NCBI GenBank assembly: GCA_009363875.1
Contig: CM018693.1
Location: forward strand, 109,694,362-109,758,361
Direction of reading: 5' to 3'
Length of the DNA stretch: 64,000 nt
Origin: Mikania micrantha
Lineage: Eukaryota; Streptophyta; Magnoliopsida; Asterales; Asteraceae
Shown here: piece after piece, positions 1 to 11,429 of the stretch
How positions within the stretch are numbered: position 1 is the stretch's first letter
How the letters are laid out: every line of letters starts with the position of its first letter
The notes under the pieces: generated by a model
Told to the model about the DNA's origin: nothing
Database searches by the model: none
The model's input: only the letters and a program-made list of their open reading frames with translations
Made by a program: the position numbers and the translations under genes

Positions 1-1618
1 AGGCATTATCTATATGGTGTAAAGGGTACGATTTACACTGATCATAAGAGTTTGAAATATTTCTTCACTCTAATGGAATTGAATATGAGGAAAAGACGAT
101 GGCTAGAATTGATTAAGGATTATGATTGTGAAATTCTTTATCATCCAGGTAAAGCAAATGTGGTGGCGGACGCCTTAAGCAGAAAGGAAGAGTGTGAACC
201 AATCAAAGTGAAAGCCATGAAGCTTGTGATTACTTCAGGGCTAACTAAGTAGATTAAGGAGGCTAAAAAAGAAGCTTTATAAAGAAGAAAATTAGAAACA
301 ATATAGAATAAATAGGAAAGCGTATAATCCGGATGAAGACAATTTTTGTTTAAAGACTAGGTGGGGTCGAGTGTGGATACCTCCCACTTTTCCACTTAAG
401 TCTGCATTGTTAGAGGAAGCACACAAGTCCAAATACTCAATTCATCCAGGGGCTACTAAAATGTATCGTGATCTTTGGGTAAAATATTGGTGGCCTTGTA
501 TGAAGCGAGATGTGGTTAAGCAATGGCGAAATGTTTGACTTGTATGCGGTAAAAGCCGAGCATGAAAAACCATATGGTAAATTACAACCGCTGGAAATCC
601 CGTTGTGGAAATGGGAGCATATCACAATGGGCCTGATTACTAAACTTTCTAAAACTGGGAAGGGTTATGATACGATATGGGTCATCGTTGATAGGTTGAC
701 AAAGAGTGCTCATTTCTTACCTATTCATGGATCCTATTCTTCCAAGAAAATGGCCGAAACATATGTTAGAGAAGTAGAGTCTGGGCATGGTGTGCCAGTG
801 ACGATTGTTTCTGATCGAGACACTTGATTTACTTCTCAAATATGGAGTAATTTTCAGGAAGAATTAGGAATAAAATTGTTGATAAGCATGGTGTATCATC
901 CTCAGACTGATGGCCAAAGTGAAAGAACCATTCAAACATTGGAAGATATGTTACGAGCATGCATAATTGATTTTGGAGGTAGTTGGGATGAATATCTACC
1001 ATTAGCCGAGTTCTCATACAATAATAGTTATCATTCCAGTATTGGAATGCCTCCATATGAAATGTTGTATGGGAGAAATGTCATACTCCTATGTGTTGGG
1101 GAGAAGTTAGGCAACGAGAATTGGCAAATAAAAAGGTGGTTAAAGTAACAAATGAACATATAGACTAGATGCGAGCTCATTGGAAGGTGGCACCAGACCG
1201 TCAGAAATCCTATGCTATTAAGCGTAGGAGGCCTATTGAATTCCAAGTGGGAGATTGTGTATTGCTAAAGGTCTCTACTTGGAAAAGTTTTATACGTTTC
1301 AGAAAGAAAGGGAAGTTAAGCCCGCGTTTCATTGGGCCATTCAAAATTACAAATATAATAGGCGAGGTTGCTTATCGCCTTGAGCTACCTGACGAGTTAA
1401 GTGGAATCCATAATACATTCCATGTTTCTTATTTGAGAAATGTCTAGCTGACGAATCGGCTTATGTGCCACTAGAAGACTTGGAAATTGAAAACAAGTTA
1501 AACTATATGTGGAAAAGCCTGTAGCTATATTAGACAGAAAGGTCCAACAGTTTAGAAACAAGCCCTTTAACCAGGTAAAGATTTAATGGAAAAACAGATG
1601 AGATGAGAAAGTTTTATC
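1..1618 (+). pseudogene. Decayed Ty3/gypsy pol fragment (RNase H end and integrase), element F
   Basis: This is the 3' part of a chromovirus-type pol whose 5' part lies left of the window. Bases about 1-250 give the end of RNase H (TDHKSLKY, then YHPGKANVVADALSRK). The integrase follows in broken frames: the zinc finger with HPG and KCLTC, the catalytic core with SDRD and YHPQTDGQSERTIQ, and the C-terminal GPF region (IGPFKI near 1340). Breaks seen include TAA at 550-552, TGA at 825-827, and further frame changes near 1090-1170 and after 1446. The chromodomain-like end seen in element C is missing or unrecognisable, and no clear polypurine tract precedes the LTR at 1619. It is a dead copy. 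The call as Ty3/gypsy integrase is secure; assigning it to the same element as the LTR at 1619 rests on adjacency and orientation. Confidence 0.9.
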
Positions 1619-4151
1619 TGTAACATTTAGGATTTTTCTCAAATGTAAATGTGCCATAATATAATAAACAAAAGTTAGTTGGGTATTAATTGATTCATAT
1701 ACTTATACATATATGTAACTATGTATATATGTTAACACCAAACAATTTGAGAATGTATAAAACAAACGTATGGACATTTATATAAGCCAAAAAAATTTGG
1801 TTTAATAAAAATTAGTTAAGTAAATAAACTTATATAGTTTTGTTGAGTAAAATTTATAGTTTTAATAATAATAATAATAATAATTTTGCATAAATAAATA
1901 GTTTAAATTAAAATCATAAAGATTATTTGATTAAATTACAAATGTTATAAAATGGATGGACACAAAATGTTAAATTATAACATAGAGGGGTTAGATTGGA
2001 AAGTTGAAAATTTGTTCCACCCTTTTTGGTTCCCAGCCCGTATTTCCGATTCAGAGGACAGCTGGAGTCCGTCCAAGCGCCGGCGAAGGTGTTAAAAAGC
2101 ATTTTAATGTGTTAAATGAATAGGTTTTAATTCCTCATGACTAAAATGTGATCTCTAACGCATATGTACCATTAAAACGCAATAACAACAACCGGTAAGC
2201 CGACTTTTGATTGCTCGAACTGTAACCTTAAACACCACAACCATACTCGAACGTTTCGAAGAAATTAAACATCAAAACTTTTGGGCTTTTACTCCTTTCT
2301 CCATTTCGAACAAAACCGTCCTCACAAATCTCTCTGTGATCAACCGAAGCATCGGATTTGGCTCAAGAACCTATCAAGACTGAGGCATAGAACCTGGTCA
2401 AAATTTTATCGATCCATATAAGTAATAGGTATAACTTGGTCGGTTTTAGATGGTGAACAAAAAGCCATATGATTGTAAGAACAAACATCTAACCGATTGG
2501 TCGAATTTGGATCAGATTGATTCTAGGGTTCTTGGAGAAATAGGGTGAATTTCTGAATGTGTGTAAAACAAAATCGAAGGGCTTTTTGCACTATGTAACA
2601 CACAGCTTAGCGGTAATCTGCATGGGCCGTGATGGGTAGGTATTGGGTTCGAATCCAGTTTGGATTGGGTTTTTGTTTTAACCTCAATTTCTTTTATTTT
2701 TGTTATTTTTCTATCCAAATAAATCCAAAAAATTCCAAAAAAATCTTAAAAATCAAGAATAATATTTATAACAGTTTGTAAAAATTTGGAAAATTTTTAG
2801 AATATATTTTTATTATTTTACTATTTAGATTGTATTTAAATAGTTTTAAATACATTAAAAATAATAAAAAATTTTAAAAAAATTTTGAAAAAAATTCACA
2901 AATTATAAATTATATTTACAAATACTCTGAAAGTTTTAAAATGAATTTTTGGATGTAATTTTTTAAAGTTAATTTTTAATTGTTTAAATAAACTCTAAAA
3001 ATATAAAGTTTGTTTATTAAATATTATAAAAATTCAGAAAAATGATTTTTGGTATTCTGAAATTATTTTATGAACATATAATCAATTTTATTTAAATAAA
3101 TTATTTATTTAAAATAAAACTCAATTTAAGCTTGTTTTAAACTTATAAAAAAGTTAAAAAAAAATACAAAAACATATATTTTTGAATATTTTTAATTAAA
3201 TATTCTGAAATTATTTTTAATCATATGGAATAACATTTTATTGATTATTTTAAATAAAATATTATTAAGATTATTTTAAGGTGTTAAAACTTATTGAAAT
3301 TCATAAAATTCAAAGAATGGAATTATAAAAACTTCATTTAATATTATATTGTTATATTCAAATAAAATATTATTTAATCATTATTTAGACTTTTAAGATT
3401 ATGCTCGAACTTTAGAACTTATTAGATCAATTCAAATACTTATACAATCCATCCATAATATAGGGTGATTTGTACATCTCAAAACTTATATCTTCATTCA
3501 AGAACAGCTTTGGAATATCCAAGACAAGTGAGTTTCTTATACTCCCTCTTTACATTCTTTTTGTAATTTTTGGGATGTTACACATGTCTTAAAAAACATG
3601 TAATTCTTGGGTCATAAACAAATACAAGGATGCAATACTTTAGTTTAAGATAGAATTAGATTTGAATGCTATGTGTTGCCTACTTGTTTGTATATCTATG
3701 TGTTATTAATACTGAGATAAACATATACAATATATTAGTACTAGTAGCATATTATTAACATGACTTATGTCATTGTTTATATTGAAGGTGAAATTGCCAA
3801 AAATAGTTAGTATTACTAGTAGCCTTTCTTTAATGACTTTGTGTCATTATGTTAGAAAGGTGAAATTGCAAAAATGATATCATCAAACATTGTGGAATAC
3901 ACATATATTTAGATCAATTCTTATTAGACTATTGTTGCATCTAATTTCTTTATATATCTATATATCAAATTGTATGAGATCTCACCAACTATGCAAATAG
4001 TTGATCAAATCTATTTTACATGTGTAACAAGTTAGATTGCTTGGACGAAGACTCACTTAGGCTATCTTGGACCTAGATTAAAATGATTAAACAATGTTAT
4101 TTGTATTAAATTTTGTTATGTAATGTTTGGATAGTTTGTTGTGATCATATG
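1619..4151 (+). mobile_element. F-family 3' LTR, first piece (split by an A solo LTR)
   Basis: The LTR appears to start at TGTAACATTTAGG directly after the pol remnant. Similarity to the second F-type LTR at about 55366-57922 is clear, for example 3500-4090 against 57190-57760. The stretch 2690-3430 is extremely A+T rich with no coding signal. The piece stops at an ATATG target duplication (4147-4151) where the solo LTR of family A begins; the last 130 bases of this LTR resume at 8624. Rejoined length is about 2663 bp. The 5' limit is less certain than the 3' limit because no polypurine tract is visible. Confidence 0.75.
2596..2668 (+). other. tRNA-like module in F LTR
   Basis: A D-arm-like stretch (CTTAGCGGTAATCTGC) is followed 20-30 bases later by GGTTCGAATCC at 2646-2656, which matches the tRNA T-arm / Pol III B-box consensus exactly. 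A T-rich run follows at once. The whole does not fold into a clean cloverleaf by eye, so this is a tRNA-like or tRNA-derived sequence and not a tRNA gene. A degenerate counterpart lies in the second F LTR near 56206-56273. Confidence 0.5.
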
Positions 4152-5025
4152 TGTCACACCCCGAGCCGGCGGGGTAGGATCGGATGTCCCCGTCGGGCGG
4201 AAGGTTCCCGGGGAGCGATATCGTGGATGATAATCGTGTTGATCAGATTGTTTACATAGCATCAATGTTAAGAATAACTAAAGCACAATCAAGCATTAAC
4301 TAGGATTACAAAGTTAAATTACAATGTCAATGTTCAGTAATTTAACTCAGTAAACCTAACCAAAGAATCAATTGTTTTCCTGTCTTGTAACTGTACAAGA
4401 CATCCAAAAGTGATTCGTATAAATAACAAAAAGTGTGCTTCCAAAAGTCACTAGGTCCTCTATCTGGGCAGCCTAGTATGCAATCCTGGGCCTTAGCTTA
4501 TACCTGTGCATCACCTGAGAAAGCATGTAAAAGAAAACAAAGTGAACACAAAGGTTGGTGAGTTCATGTAGTTTATAAGTTTAAATAGCTTTAGCAAACC
4601 TCTTCCGGTAAAACCTTAATCTTATTAACTCCACCTGTAATATCCAAATCGGTATGCTTATATATAGGGCATACCCCTGGGTCGAGCCTACAACCCGCCC
4701 AGACGCAATCCCACCACATACTAATCCGCATATGACACTGTTATTAATAATAATTAAGCATTTTACCTCCCCTTCAATCTCGTTTCCCCATTATAGTTTA
4801 ACCAATTTGTTTGTAAGTTTACCCATAGCATCCGTGAGTTTAGTTTGAGAGTCACCAGAATAGACAATTGAATGCCCGAAGGAATTCAGTCTCAATCCAT
4901 ACCAGCACTAAGTGTAATTAGCAATTTAGGGGGAGATAGAGGATTTCCATGATGACACAAAGTCAACTAAGGATCACCAATATCGTCCTAATTACTGATC
5001 ACATGAGTAAATAGTTTTGAGAAAC

Positions 5026-5350
5026 ACTGCATGGCAAGCACTGAGAGGCCATCAGTCCGTTTCCTCGTTTCAGACCATGAAGGACACCCTATGGCAAGCA
5101 CTGAGAGACCATAGTAGGTGCCTTCTAGTCCCGACTATGAAGAACACATGAAGGCAAGCACTGAGAGACCAACTATTGTTCAAGTCTCGACTAGGAAGAA
5201 CACACGAAGGCAAGCACTGAGAGACCAACTATTGTTCTTCCATAGCCAATAGTTTTAGCATAGCATTCAAATAGTCCAGCATTTACGTAACTTGCGCATA
5301 AGTACTAGCTTTACAACTGGTAGGGCAAGCACTAAGAGGCCAAACCGTTG
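5026..5350. repeat. Tandem repeat with GGCAAGCACTGAGAGA core, in A solo LTR
   Basis: The core GGCAAGCACTGAGAG(A/G)CCA recurs at spacings of about 55-65 bases near 5031, 5091, 5151 and 5208; a further copy near 5323 reads CACTAAGAGGCCA. It lies within the putative LTR intron. The two LTRs of the full A element have a different tandem array in the equivalent place. Confidence 0.8.
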
Positions 5351-5439
5351 TTTGAGCATGGCAAGCATATAAAGCATACAAAGTTTAGAGCATTCGGAGC
5401 AGTTTGAGCATTAAGTATGTATGTATATAGCATTAGTGT

Positions 5440-5900
5440 TAGCTTGGAATTATTAGCTTTTAGTGTTAACATTAGTATCTAGCATAAACCCGTAGTATTA
5501 GCATTTAATATCAACTCGTAGCTTTAGCATTTAGCATAACCCGTAGCATTAGCATTTAGCATAACTCGTAGCATTAGCATTTAGCATAACCCATAGCTTT
5601 AGTATTTAGCATAACCCGTAGCATTAGTTTGTAGCATAGACCTGTAGCATAGCATTAGCATTTAGTATTTGCATTTACAATAGCATCAACAGACAGTGAA
5701 TACCCTTAGCACTTGGTATTAACACATAGTTTTAGTATAACCACTTGACTTATGCCTTTAGCACTTGGCATAATCATGTGGCATTACTATCAATAGTGAA
5801 CATATGCCTTTAGCACTTGGCATAATCATGTAGCATCAATATTAGTAGTGAACTTATGCCTTTAGCACTTGGCATAATCATGTAGCATTAACATATGTAT
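5440..5900. repeat. Two short tandem repeat arrays, in A solo LTR
   Basis: From about 5480 to 5660 a unit of roughly 24-25 bases built on GTAGCATTAGCATTTAGCAT repeats with small changes. From about 5740 to 5890 a second unit built on TGCCTTTAGCACTTGGCATA repeats three times with ATCATGT following. Both are within the intron-like part of the LTR. Confidence 0.75.
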
Positions 5901-6589
5901 ATAAGAATCGTATAAAGCATTTTGTTAAATTTAAAACATTTGTTTAAAATGTATAACATGCTTCTCAGTCCCGAAGTAAAACTCAAAATAGTTTGAAAAG
6001 GGACAATGAACTCACCTTGTAGTTGTTGTAGTTGTCTTAGCCTAAAACAAGAATTGCACACGCTCTCGATTGTAATTCGTTGTTGTACTCACGATCCTGT
6101 ATTGATTTCACATTGTTTGTAATTTGTAAGTATAAGTTTGTAGAGAATCGTGTGCGTATATGTGTTAGCCTTAGTGTTGGCTAACACTCGTGAGTCACGG
6201 TAGTCGTTTGGCCCTTGTTTCATGTGTCATAGATTATTGTTACTATGTGTCTTTACGTTGTGTGTTTAGCCTTAGTTCGCCCTTGAGTTTGATAAACCTT
6301 GTCACATTATGTCTACTTGAAAGCCATTATCATTTCCCAAGTATAAAGTTTAGTTTGTAGTTTAAAAGTCCAGTGTGTTGCCTTTGAAAAACCTAACAGG
6401 TTACTACTTAATTACAATTTAGAATGTCACCACTCTTGTAATAGTTTAAGATTTTAGCTTATTTAAGTTCCTTAGACCAAAATCTATCATCTTTCTTAAT
6501 AAACCATTAATTTTCCCCTTCATATCTTCCTTTAATGTTGATATCATTTGTTGGTTTACATTGTTCTTTATGTGATTCAATTCATTAAG

Positions 6590-7440
6590 CATGGGCCGAA
6601 ACATGACTATGGGTCGACAAGCAACTTGGGCCAAGTGAGAATATCAGATGGGCCAAACTGTTTGGTGAAGCCCAATAAGCTACTGTTGGGCCTAAAGGTG
6701 GTGATATGGGCCGAATTTCGTATGCTGGGCCAAGGCAGTCACATGGGCTGCCCCAGTCTATTGGTTCGGTTGTGCTTAAACTGTTTTGGGCCGAAACAGC
6801 CCTTTGGGCCGATTGGAGGTGGCTGGCCCAATCAATTTATCCAAACATCTCCTGAGCTGGATATGTATTGTGGGCCGAATGCTTTATGAGCTGAAATGGT
6901 CACATGGGCCAACTCAGTCGATGGGCCGAACCAACAGGACTTTGGGCCAAAAGTTTTATGGATCAAACAATGTAGTTGGGCCACAACATACGCCTGGGCC
7001 ACATTAGGCCTTGTTAATTGTTGTTGGGCTTAAAACATCCGCATGGGCTGTACCCACTGCTTGGGCCGAATCTCATGATGTTGGGCCTGCTTCATGTCGT
7101 TGGACCGAATGGGGCATTTTGGGTTAGCCGAATGTGTGTGTCCCACGGATGAGTCCAAGTGGGTGGCCCTTGGCCGAAGGTGGTTGTGGTTCGGTCAACT
7201 GGTGGTAGAATGAAGGTGGTTCGAATGGAGGGGTGGCTGTCGAATGTCTATGGCCGACAGAATAGCTACAACCGAATGGGCAAGAGGCGAAGGAACCTAG
7301 CCGAATGAGGGGTGGCCCGAAAGAAACATCTTGTTCGAATGAAGAAGGTTAGCCAACGAAGGAGGTCCTTCGGCCAAGAGCCTTTCGGCCTGAGGCCATT
7401 CGGCCGAATAGAGTCTCTCGGCTAACTGCAGGTGTTGGTC
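6590..7440 (-). repeat. Dense TGGGCC / TTCGGCC motif array in A solo LTR
   Basis: About sixteen TGGGCC motifs (GGCCCA on the LTR strand) occur between 6590 and 7090, followed by GGCCGAA / TTCGGCC motifs to about 7440, at spacings of 15-40 bases. The matching region of the full A element is at 43130-43940. TGGGCY is the known plant site II promoter element bound by TCP factors; an enhancer role here is inference. Confidence 0.7.
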
Positions 7441-7825
7441 GACCTTGGGTACTCAAATCAAGATCCCTAATGGTTTCAAGTGTTGGTGTGTGCTGGCATT
7501 AGTTTCAAGAGTGGGGAGGTTGAAGAAAGTAGGTTTAGAACCGGTTTTTGATAGATGGGTCGACTAAGGGTGAAAACCCTAGTTTTCGTAACATTCAAGC
7601 TCAAGTTCCTCGATTTCAGATGGTGTTGGCTCTAGATCGGTTGTACTTTAGTGTAGTAGAGGTCGAGATCTTCGTTTGGGTTCAAGAATGAAGTGATTTG
7701 GTGGAGTAATGACCAAGATATGAAGGTTTTAAGCTTCAAAAATGGTGGTGGGAGCAAAGTTCCGGGATTAGGGTTTTTGGAGAAAGAAGATGATGAGAAA
7801 ATGAGTTAGTTGAACTCATTAAGGG

Positions 7826-7833
7826 TATTTATA
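7826..7833 (-). promoter_or_regulatory. TATA box of A solo LTR
   Basis: TATAAATA on the minus strand sits in the same context (GC-rich before, CCCT and TCATT after) as TATTTAAA in the A LTRs at 42710 and 51615. It is the likely core promoter of this LTR. Confidence 0.6.
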
Positions 7834-8623
7834 CCCCGAGTGGGTTCGGGTTCGTTTTCGTTGCTCGGTTCGAGTTTTCGTTACGTTTCCGGAACGTAAC
7901 ACGCGTGTTTTACGGTTTTTAAATAAAAGGATTATTTTAGGCTATTTAAAATACAATTATTACTAGAAATCATTTTCAATATCGTTATATTAATTTATTT
8001 ATCGGATTTTAATACTTTTACGCGTTTCGTGTATTTGCTCGCGATTTATTAACACAGTTTCTTTTAAATTCGTTTATGATGAGTTTCAAAATTGTAAAAT
8101 AGGAAATATTTTATTTCCTTGAATTTATGATCGTTCGTATTGTTATTCGCTTTCGTTTCGTCAGATCGCGTCGCCATCGCGCGTATTTGTTCGAATCGTC
8201 ATTCAAGCGAACACGACGATAGTTTTGCTTTCAGACTTTTGTTTTCTACTTTTCAGTCATTATTTCAGAACGCTAACCTTTCAGATTTATTCGTACAGAT
8301 CGTCACCTATACGAATAATTCGTCGGTTTAACATTCTGTAACAATAACCGCTATAGTTTCGTTTTGTTTAACCTCGCATACGTTTATACACTCTGACATC
8401 AATTCAAGTACCTATGTTTCAACACTGTGTTGTCTGACATGTTTCTAACTGTTAAACTGTTGAGTTTAATCAGATTACAGAAACAATAGCATAATAGTTT
8501 AATATCGAGCATCATGATATTAATAGCATAACAATAGTTTACGTATTTTGTACCTGAGTTACTGTGCATTTACTGTTCCGTTCATCGTTCCGGCGACGTT
8601 TCCGGCACAGATGTTACAATATG

Positions 8624-8753
8624 TATGCTAAATGAAATGAATGTTTTTAAATTAAATTGGATTATTAAATATTGAAACTTATAAGTAGCATCATGAGTTA
8701 TGAACAATCAAAATCATGCCCTGACGTATTCCTCCGTCGGTCGGGGTGTGACA
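8624..8753 (+). mobile_element. F-family LTR, final piece
   Basis: This continues the F LTR after the A solo LTR. It matches 57793-57922 closely: AATTGGATTATTAAATATTG, then CCTCCGTCGGTCGGGGTGTGACA at the end. The CA terminus is at 8753. Any right-hand target duplication (TTATC) cannot be checked because the left end of the F element is outside the window. Confidence 0.85.
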
Positions 8754-8817
8754 TTATCCTTTTCTTTTTGATGTAAAAACGGTTTCGGGGACTAAACCTT
8801 TGTAAGGGGAGGAGATT
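8754..8817 (+). promoter_or_regulatory. Interior 3' end and polypurine tract of element E
   Basis: This short stretch has the layout seen before the 3' LTRs of A, B and C: a GGTTT...AAACC hairpin (8781-8798) and then a purine run AAGGGGAGGAGA at 8804-8815 that abuts TGTAACG. It is therefore the primer site for second-strand synthesis of element E, whose body was disrupted by the F insertion and continues left of the window. Confidence 0.65.
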
Positions 8818-9339
8818 TGTAACGACCGATTTGCACAGTTACGCATGTTTTTAATAAATAAATGTTATTATATTTTAAATTGTGTTAAAGAATAACATTT
8901 GGGGTATTATAGTTAACTAGTAAGTTACTTGATTAGGTTGGTTAAGTGAGTTAACAAATTAAAAGTTTGAGGGACTAAACTTGCCAAATAGGCAAAGTTG
9001 TAAAAATAGAGATTATAAGACTTTGACTTGGTCAAAGCCTTTATTTAATAAGATATGTGTGTGTTACGTGAGAAGTAGAGAAGAGAAAAGGATAAAAAGA
9101 ACTTGTAAAACTAGCTTTCAAATTCTTGATTCTTGTTGATTTCATGGTTTAAATCCGAAATTGAGGAGCAAAATCACTAACCTTGAAGGATTCTAACATC
9201 TAGTAAGTGAAATCATCTTCTATCTTGATGTTAGTTATAATTATTAAGTTGAACAAGTTTGTGATTAAGCTTAAATTCTGAAATTAAGTGCTGATTGAGG
9301 TTAGAAACCATGAATTGATGTTAATTATGTGATTAAAAC
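8818..9339 (+). mobile_element. E-family 3' LTR, piece 1
   Basis: The LTR begins TGTAACGACCGATTTGC straight after a polypurine tract. It breaks at an AAAAC duplication (9335-9339), where the C element is inserted, and resumes at 21356. No coding sequence is seen. The full LTR (pieces 1-4) would be about 2.1 kb. Confidence 0.7.
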
Positions 9340-9396
9340 TGTGACAATCCGACTTTTTGGATTAACTTCACTAACTGAAAAACAGTGAGATCACAG

Positions 9397-9618
9397 GCCC
9401 AACAAGACAAATTAGGCCCACTGAAGTATAGGAAGGTCCAACAAAGGCTAGTAGGCCCAATAAGATCAATTTAGGCTCAAGGAAAACAAGGAAGGCCCAT
9501 TAAGGCCCAAGTAGGCCAAACAAGGCCAAAGTAGGCCCAAGGTAGGCCCAACAAGGCTAAGATAGGCCCAATGAGTTCAGGATAGGCCCAATTATATTTG
9601 AGAAGCCCAATTGGGTTA
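9397..9618 (+). repeat. GGCCCA motif array at start of C LTR
   Basis: Nine exact GGCCCA motifs and several near-copies (GGCCAA, AGCCCA, GGTCCA) occur within about 220 bases, mostly preceded by TA or AA. The array recurs at 18521-18740 and, shorter, at 22490-22660. GGCCCA is the complement of the plant site II element TGGGCC. The position in the U3 part suggests an enhancer, but that is inference. Confidence 0.8.
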
Positions 9619-10968
9619 ATTTAGCTCAACAAGGAGTTAAAGTACCCAATTAGTGACAATTCGGGATTTTCGGCTCAACTTTGTTAACCGAATTGTTATG
9701 CAATTGAGCTAAATAATACCTAAAGGATTGGAATTAGTAGAAATCAGTCTTAATATGCTCTAATTACAAAATTAAGACTTGTAATTAATTTAAAGGTTCA
9801 AGTTTGACCTTAGAAGTCAAAATTCGCATGGGATTATCAATTAAATCCGAAATTTCTCACAAATCGACTTGTAACTGATCATTAAACATTTTTAATCATC
9901 ATATTGATGATTATCATTAATGATTAACGGTTATATTACACAGTAATGTCGAATTGAACTCAAAAGGTCACAAGAACTTGAAACCGTAGCTCTCAACTCT
10001 AAAATTTGTATAAATCGGTTTCAACTCCCACAATTCAAGTTTAAGAACTTCCAATCGGCACTTTTAGAGTAATTATCACAAGACAATTCAATCGTAGAAG
10101 TCCGGATTAGAAGATTCAATCGTGAGGTGACCGAAATCCAACCTAGAAGTTAACCTCTTTCAATTGGCTATCAAATCACGTAAGTTTTCATTTCTACATC
10201 TTCTGAAACCACCGAATAAGAATATCCCTAACCTAATTTCATCTAAGCATCTCGAATTATAAGGGTCCGAGTTCTAGGGTTCTTAACAAAGTCGGTTTTG
10301 GGGGTTTTTGATCAAATGAGTTTAAGAATCAAATTATTGTGCATGGTCAGTTTCAGAAAACCCCGATTATGCTAAGTAATATGCTAATTTCATTAGGAAA
10401 CAACGAATTGTATGAATTCTAGTTCTAGGGTTTATGCATCACGACGGTTTGGGGTTTTTGAGGAGATTGAATTCGAAAATCAAATTATGCATTTCAGAAG
10501 GATTCGTGGGAGTCATTTTAAGTGAAACCCACTGTTAATTACTCAAAAACAAAACGAATTCAATGAATTTGATTATTAGGGTTTATGTAATAAAAAGTCT
10601 TGGGGATTTCGAATCAAACGAATTCGTTATTTGAATTAAAGAGCACAGATAGTTTCGAAATCATGGTTTCATTAAAAACCCTATGATTTTGCAAATTAAC
10701 ATTAGCTAATCGAACGGATTTGAGTTGGGGATTGAGAACTCAAGTTCGAACATGTTAAGATCAGTTTTATGGGATTATGATGTTTAATATTTCGAATTAA
10801 CACCATTACTAGAGTCGGTTGGATGATTAGAATAGAAACCCTATGGTTTTAGGATTAATCGGGTTCGAATTTGTGATCAATTAGGAAGCTTGCTTCGGCT
10901 ATAGTAAGAAATAGGGAATCTGGCTAAGTAAGGCTTAAAACAATTAAGTTGTGAAGTCTGTTGCGATA

Positions 10969-11040
10969 CCCTAGCGGGCTGAGTTGGTAGAGCGTGTGTG
11001 TTGTGATCAGGAGGTCGCGGGTTCGAGCCTTAGGGCTGCC
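10969..11040 (+). other. tRNA-like module in C 5' LTR
   Basis: A 72-base unit contains GCTGAGTTGGTAGAGC (10978-10993), one base off the tRNA D-arm/A-box consensus GCTCAGTTGGTAGAGC, and GGTTCGAGCC (11020-11029), a B-box. The ends CCCTAG and TTAGGG can pair, but the canonical acceptor and T stems are imperfect. A TTTT-containing stretch follows. The copy in the 3' LTR is at 20092-20163, and a diverged copy is in the C solo LTR near 24003-24069. It looks like a tRNA-derived sequence captured by the LTR; Pol III activity is untested. Confidence 0.65.
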
Positions 11041-11373
11041 GGTTTTGATATTTTTAAATCCTTTTTGAATTTAGGCCATAACTTCTTCGTTCTAACTTCG
11101 TTTTAATCCGTTCAAGTTGCGTTGGAACCGTAACGAGAATACGAACGCATTAGAATAATAAAATTCATATTTTAACCTGAAAACGAAATCGCGTATAATT
11201 ACGATTATTTAAATAAAATCAAATATGATTTTATTTAAACGATTTCAAAGGCACGCGTATTTACGTATGCACATTTCTGACACTTTAACATACGTGTGTT
11301 GACACGTATGTGATTTCAAGCACAAAACGACATTTCGAATAACACTAGGTTATTGTTTAAACATAGATTCTTC

Positions 11374-11390
11374 GTAGGAGGATTTCCTAC
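11374..11390 (+). other. Hairpin upstream of the putative LTR splice donor (C)
   Basis: GTAGGA (11374-11379) pairs with TCCTAC (11385-11390). In the C solo LTR the equivalent place reads CGTAAA (24403-24408) and TTTACG (24415-24420), so paired bases changed together. The structure is predicted from sequence only. Confidence 0.5.
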
Positions 11391-11429
11391 ACGAGCTTTT
11401 AGTGTGTGATCATTCTGCTAAAACCAAAG

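Larger units (their letters stand above)
4152..8618 (-). mobile_element. Solo LTR of family A, minus strand
   Basis: The segment starts TGTCACACCCCGAG and ends GGCACAGATGTTACA, the reverse complements of the end and start of the LTRs of the A element at 41909-55031. It is flanked by identical ATATG duplications (4147-4151 and 8619-8623), so it is a solo LTR left by recombination. At 4467 bp it is longer than the 4117 and 4217 bp LTRs of the full A copy, mainly because its internal tandem arrays differ. On the minus strand it keeps a TATAAATA box (7826-7833), a splice-donor-like AAG/GTGAGTTC near 6013 and an acceptor-like TTTCTCAG near 4518. No protein-coding content is seen. Confidence 0.93.

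Noticed and set aside
8754..8758. TTATC as target duplication of the F element
   Set aside because: The matching left end is outside the window, so it cannot be confirmed.
10969..11040. Functional tRNA gene
   Set aside because: Acceptor and T stems do not pair properly and the anticodon arm is poor. I list it only as a tRNA-like module.
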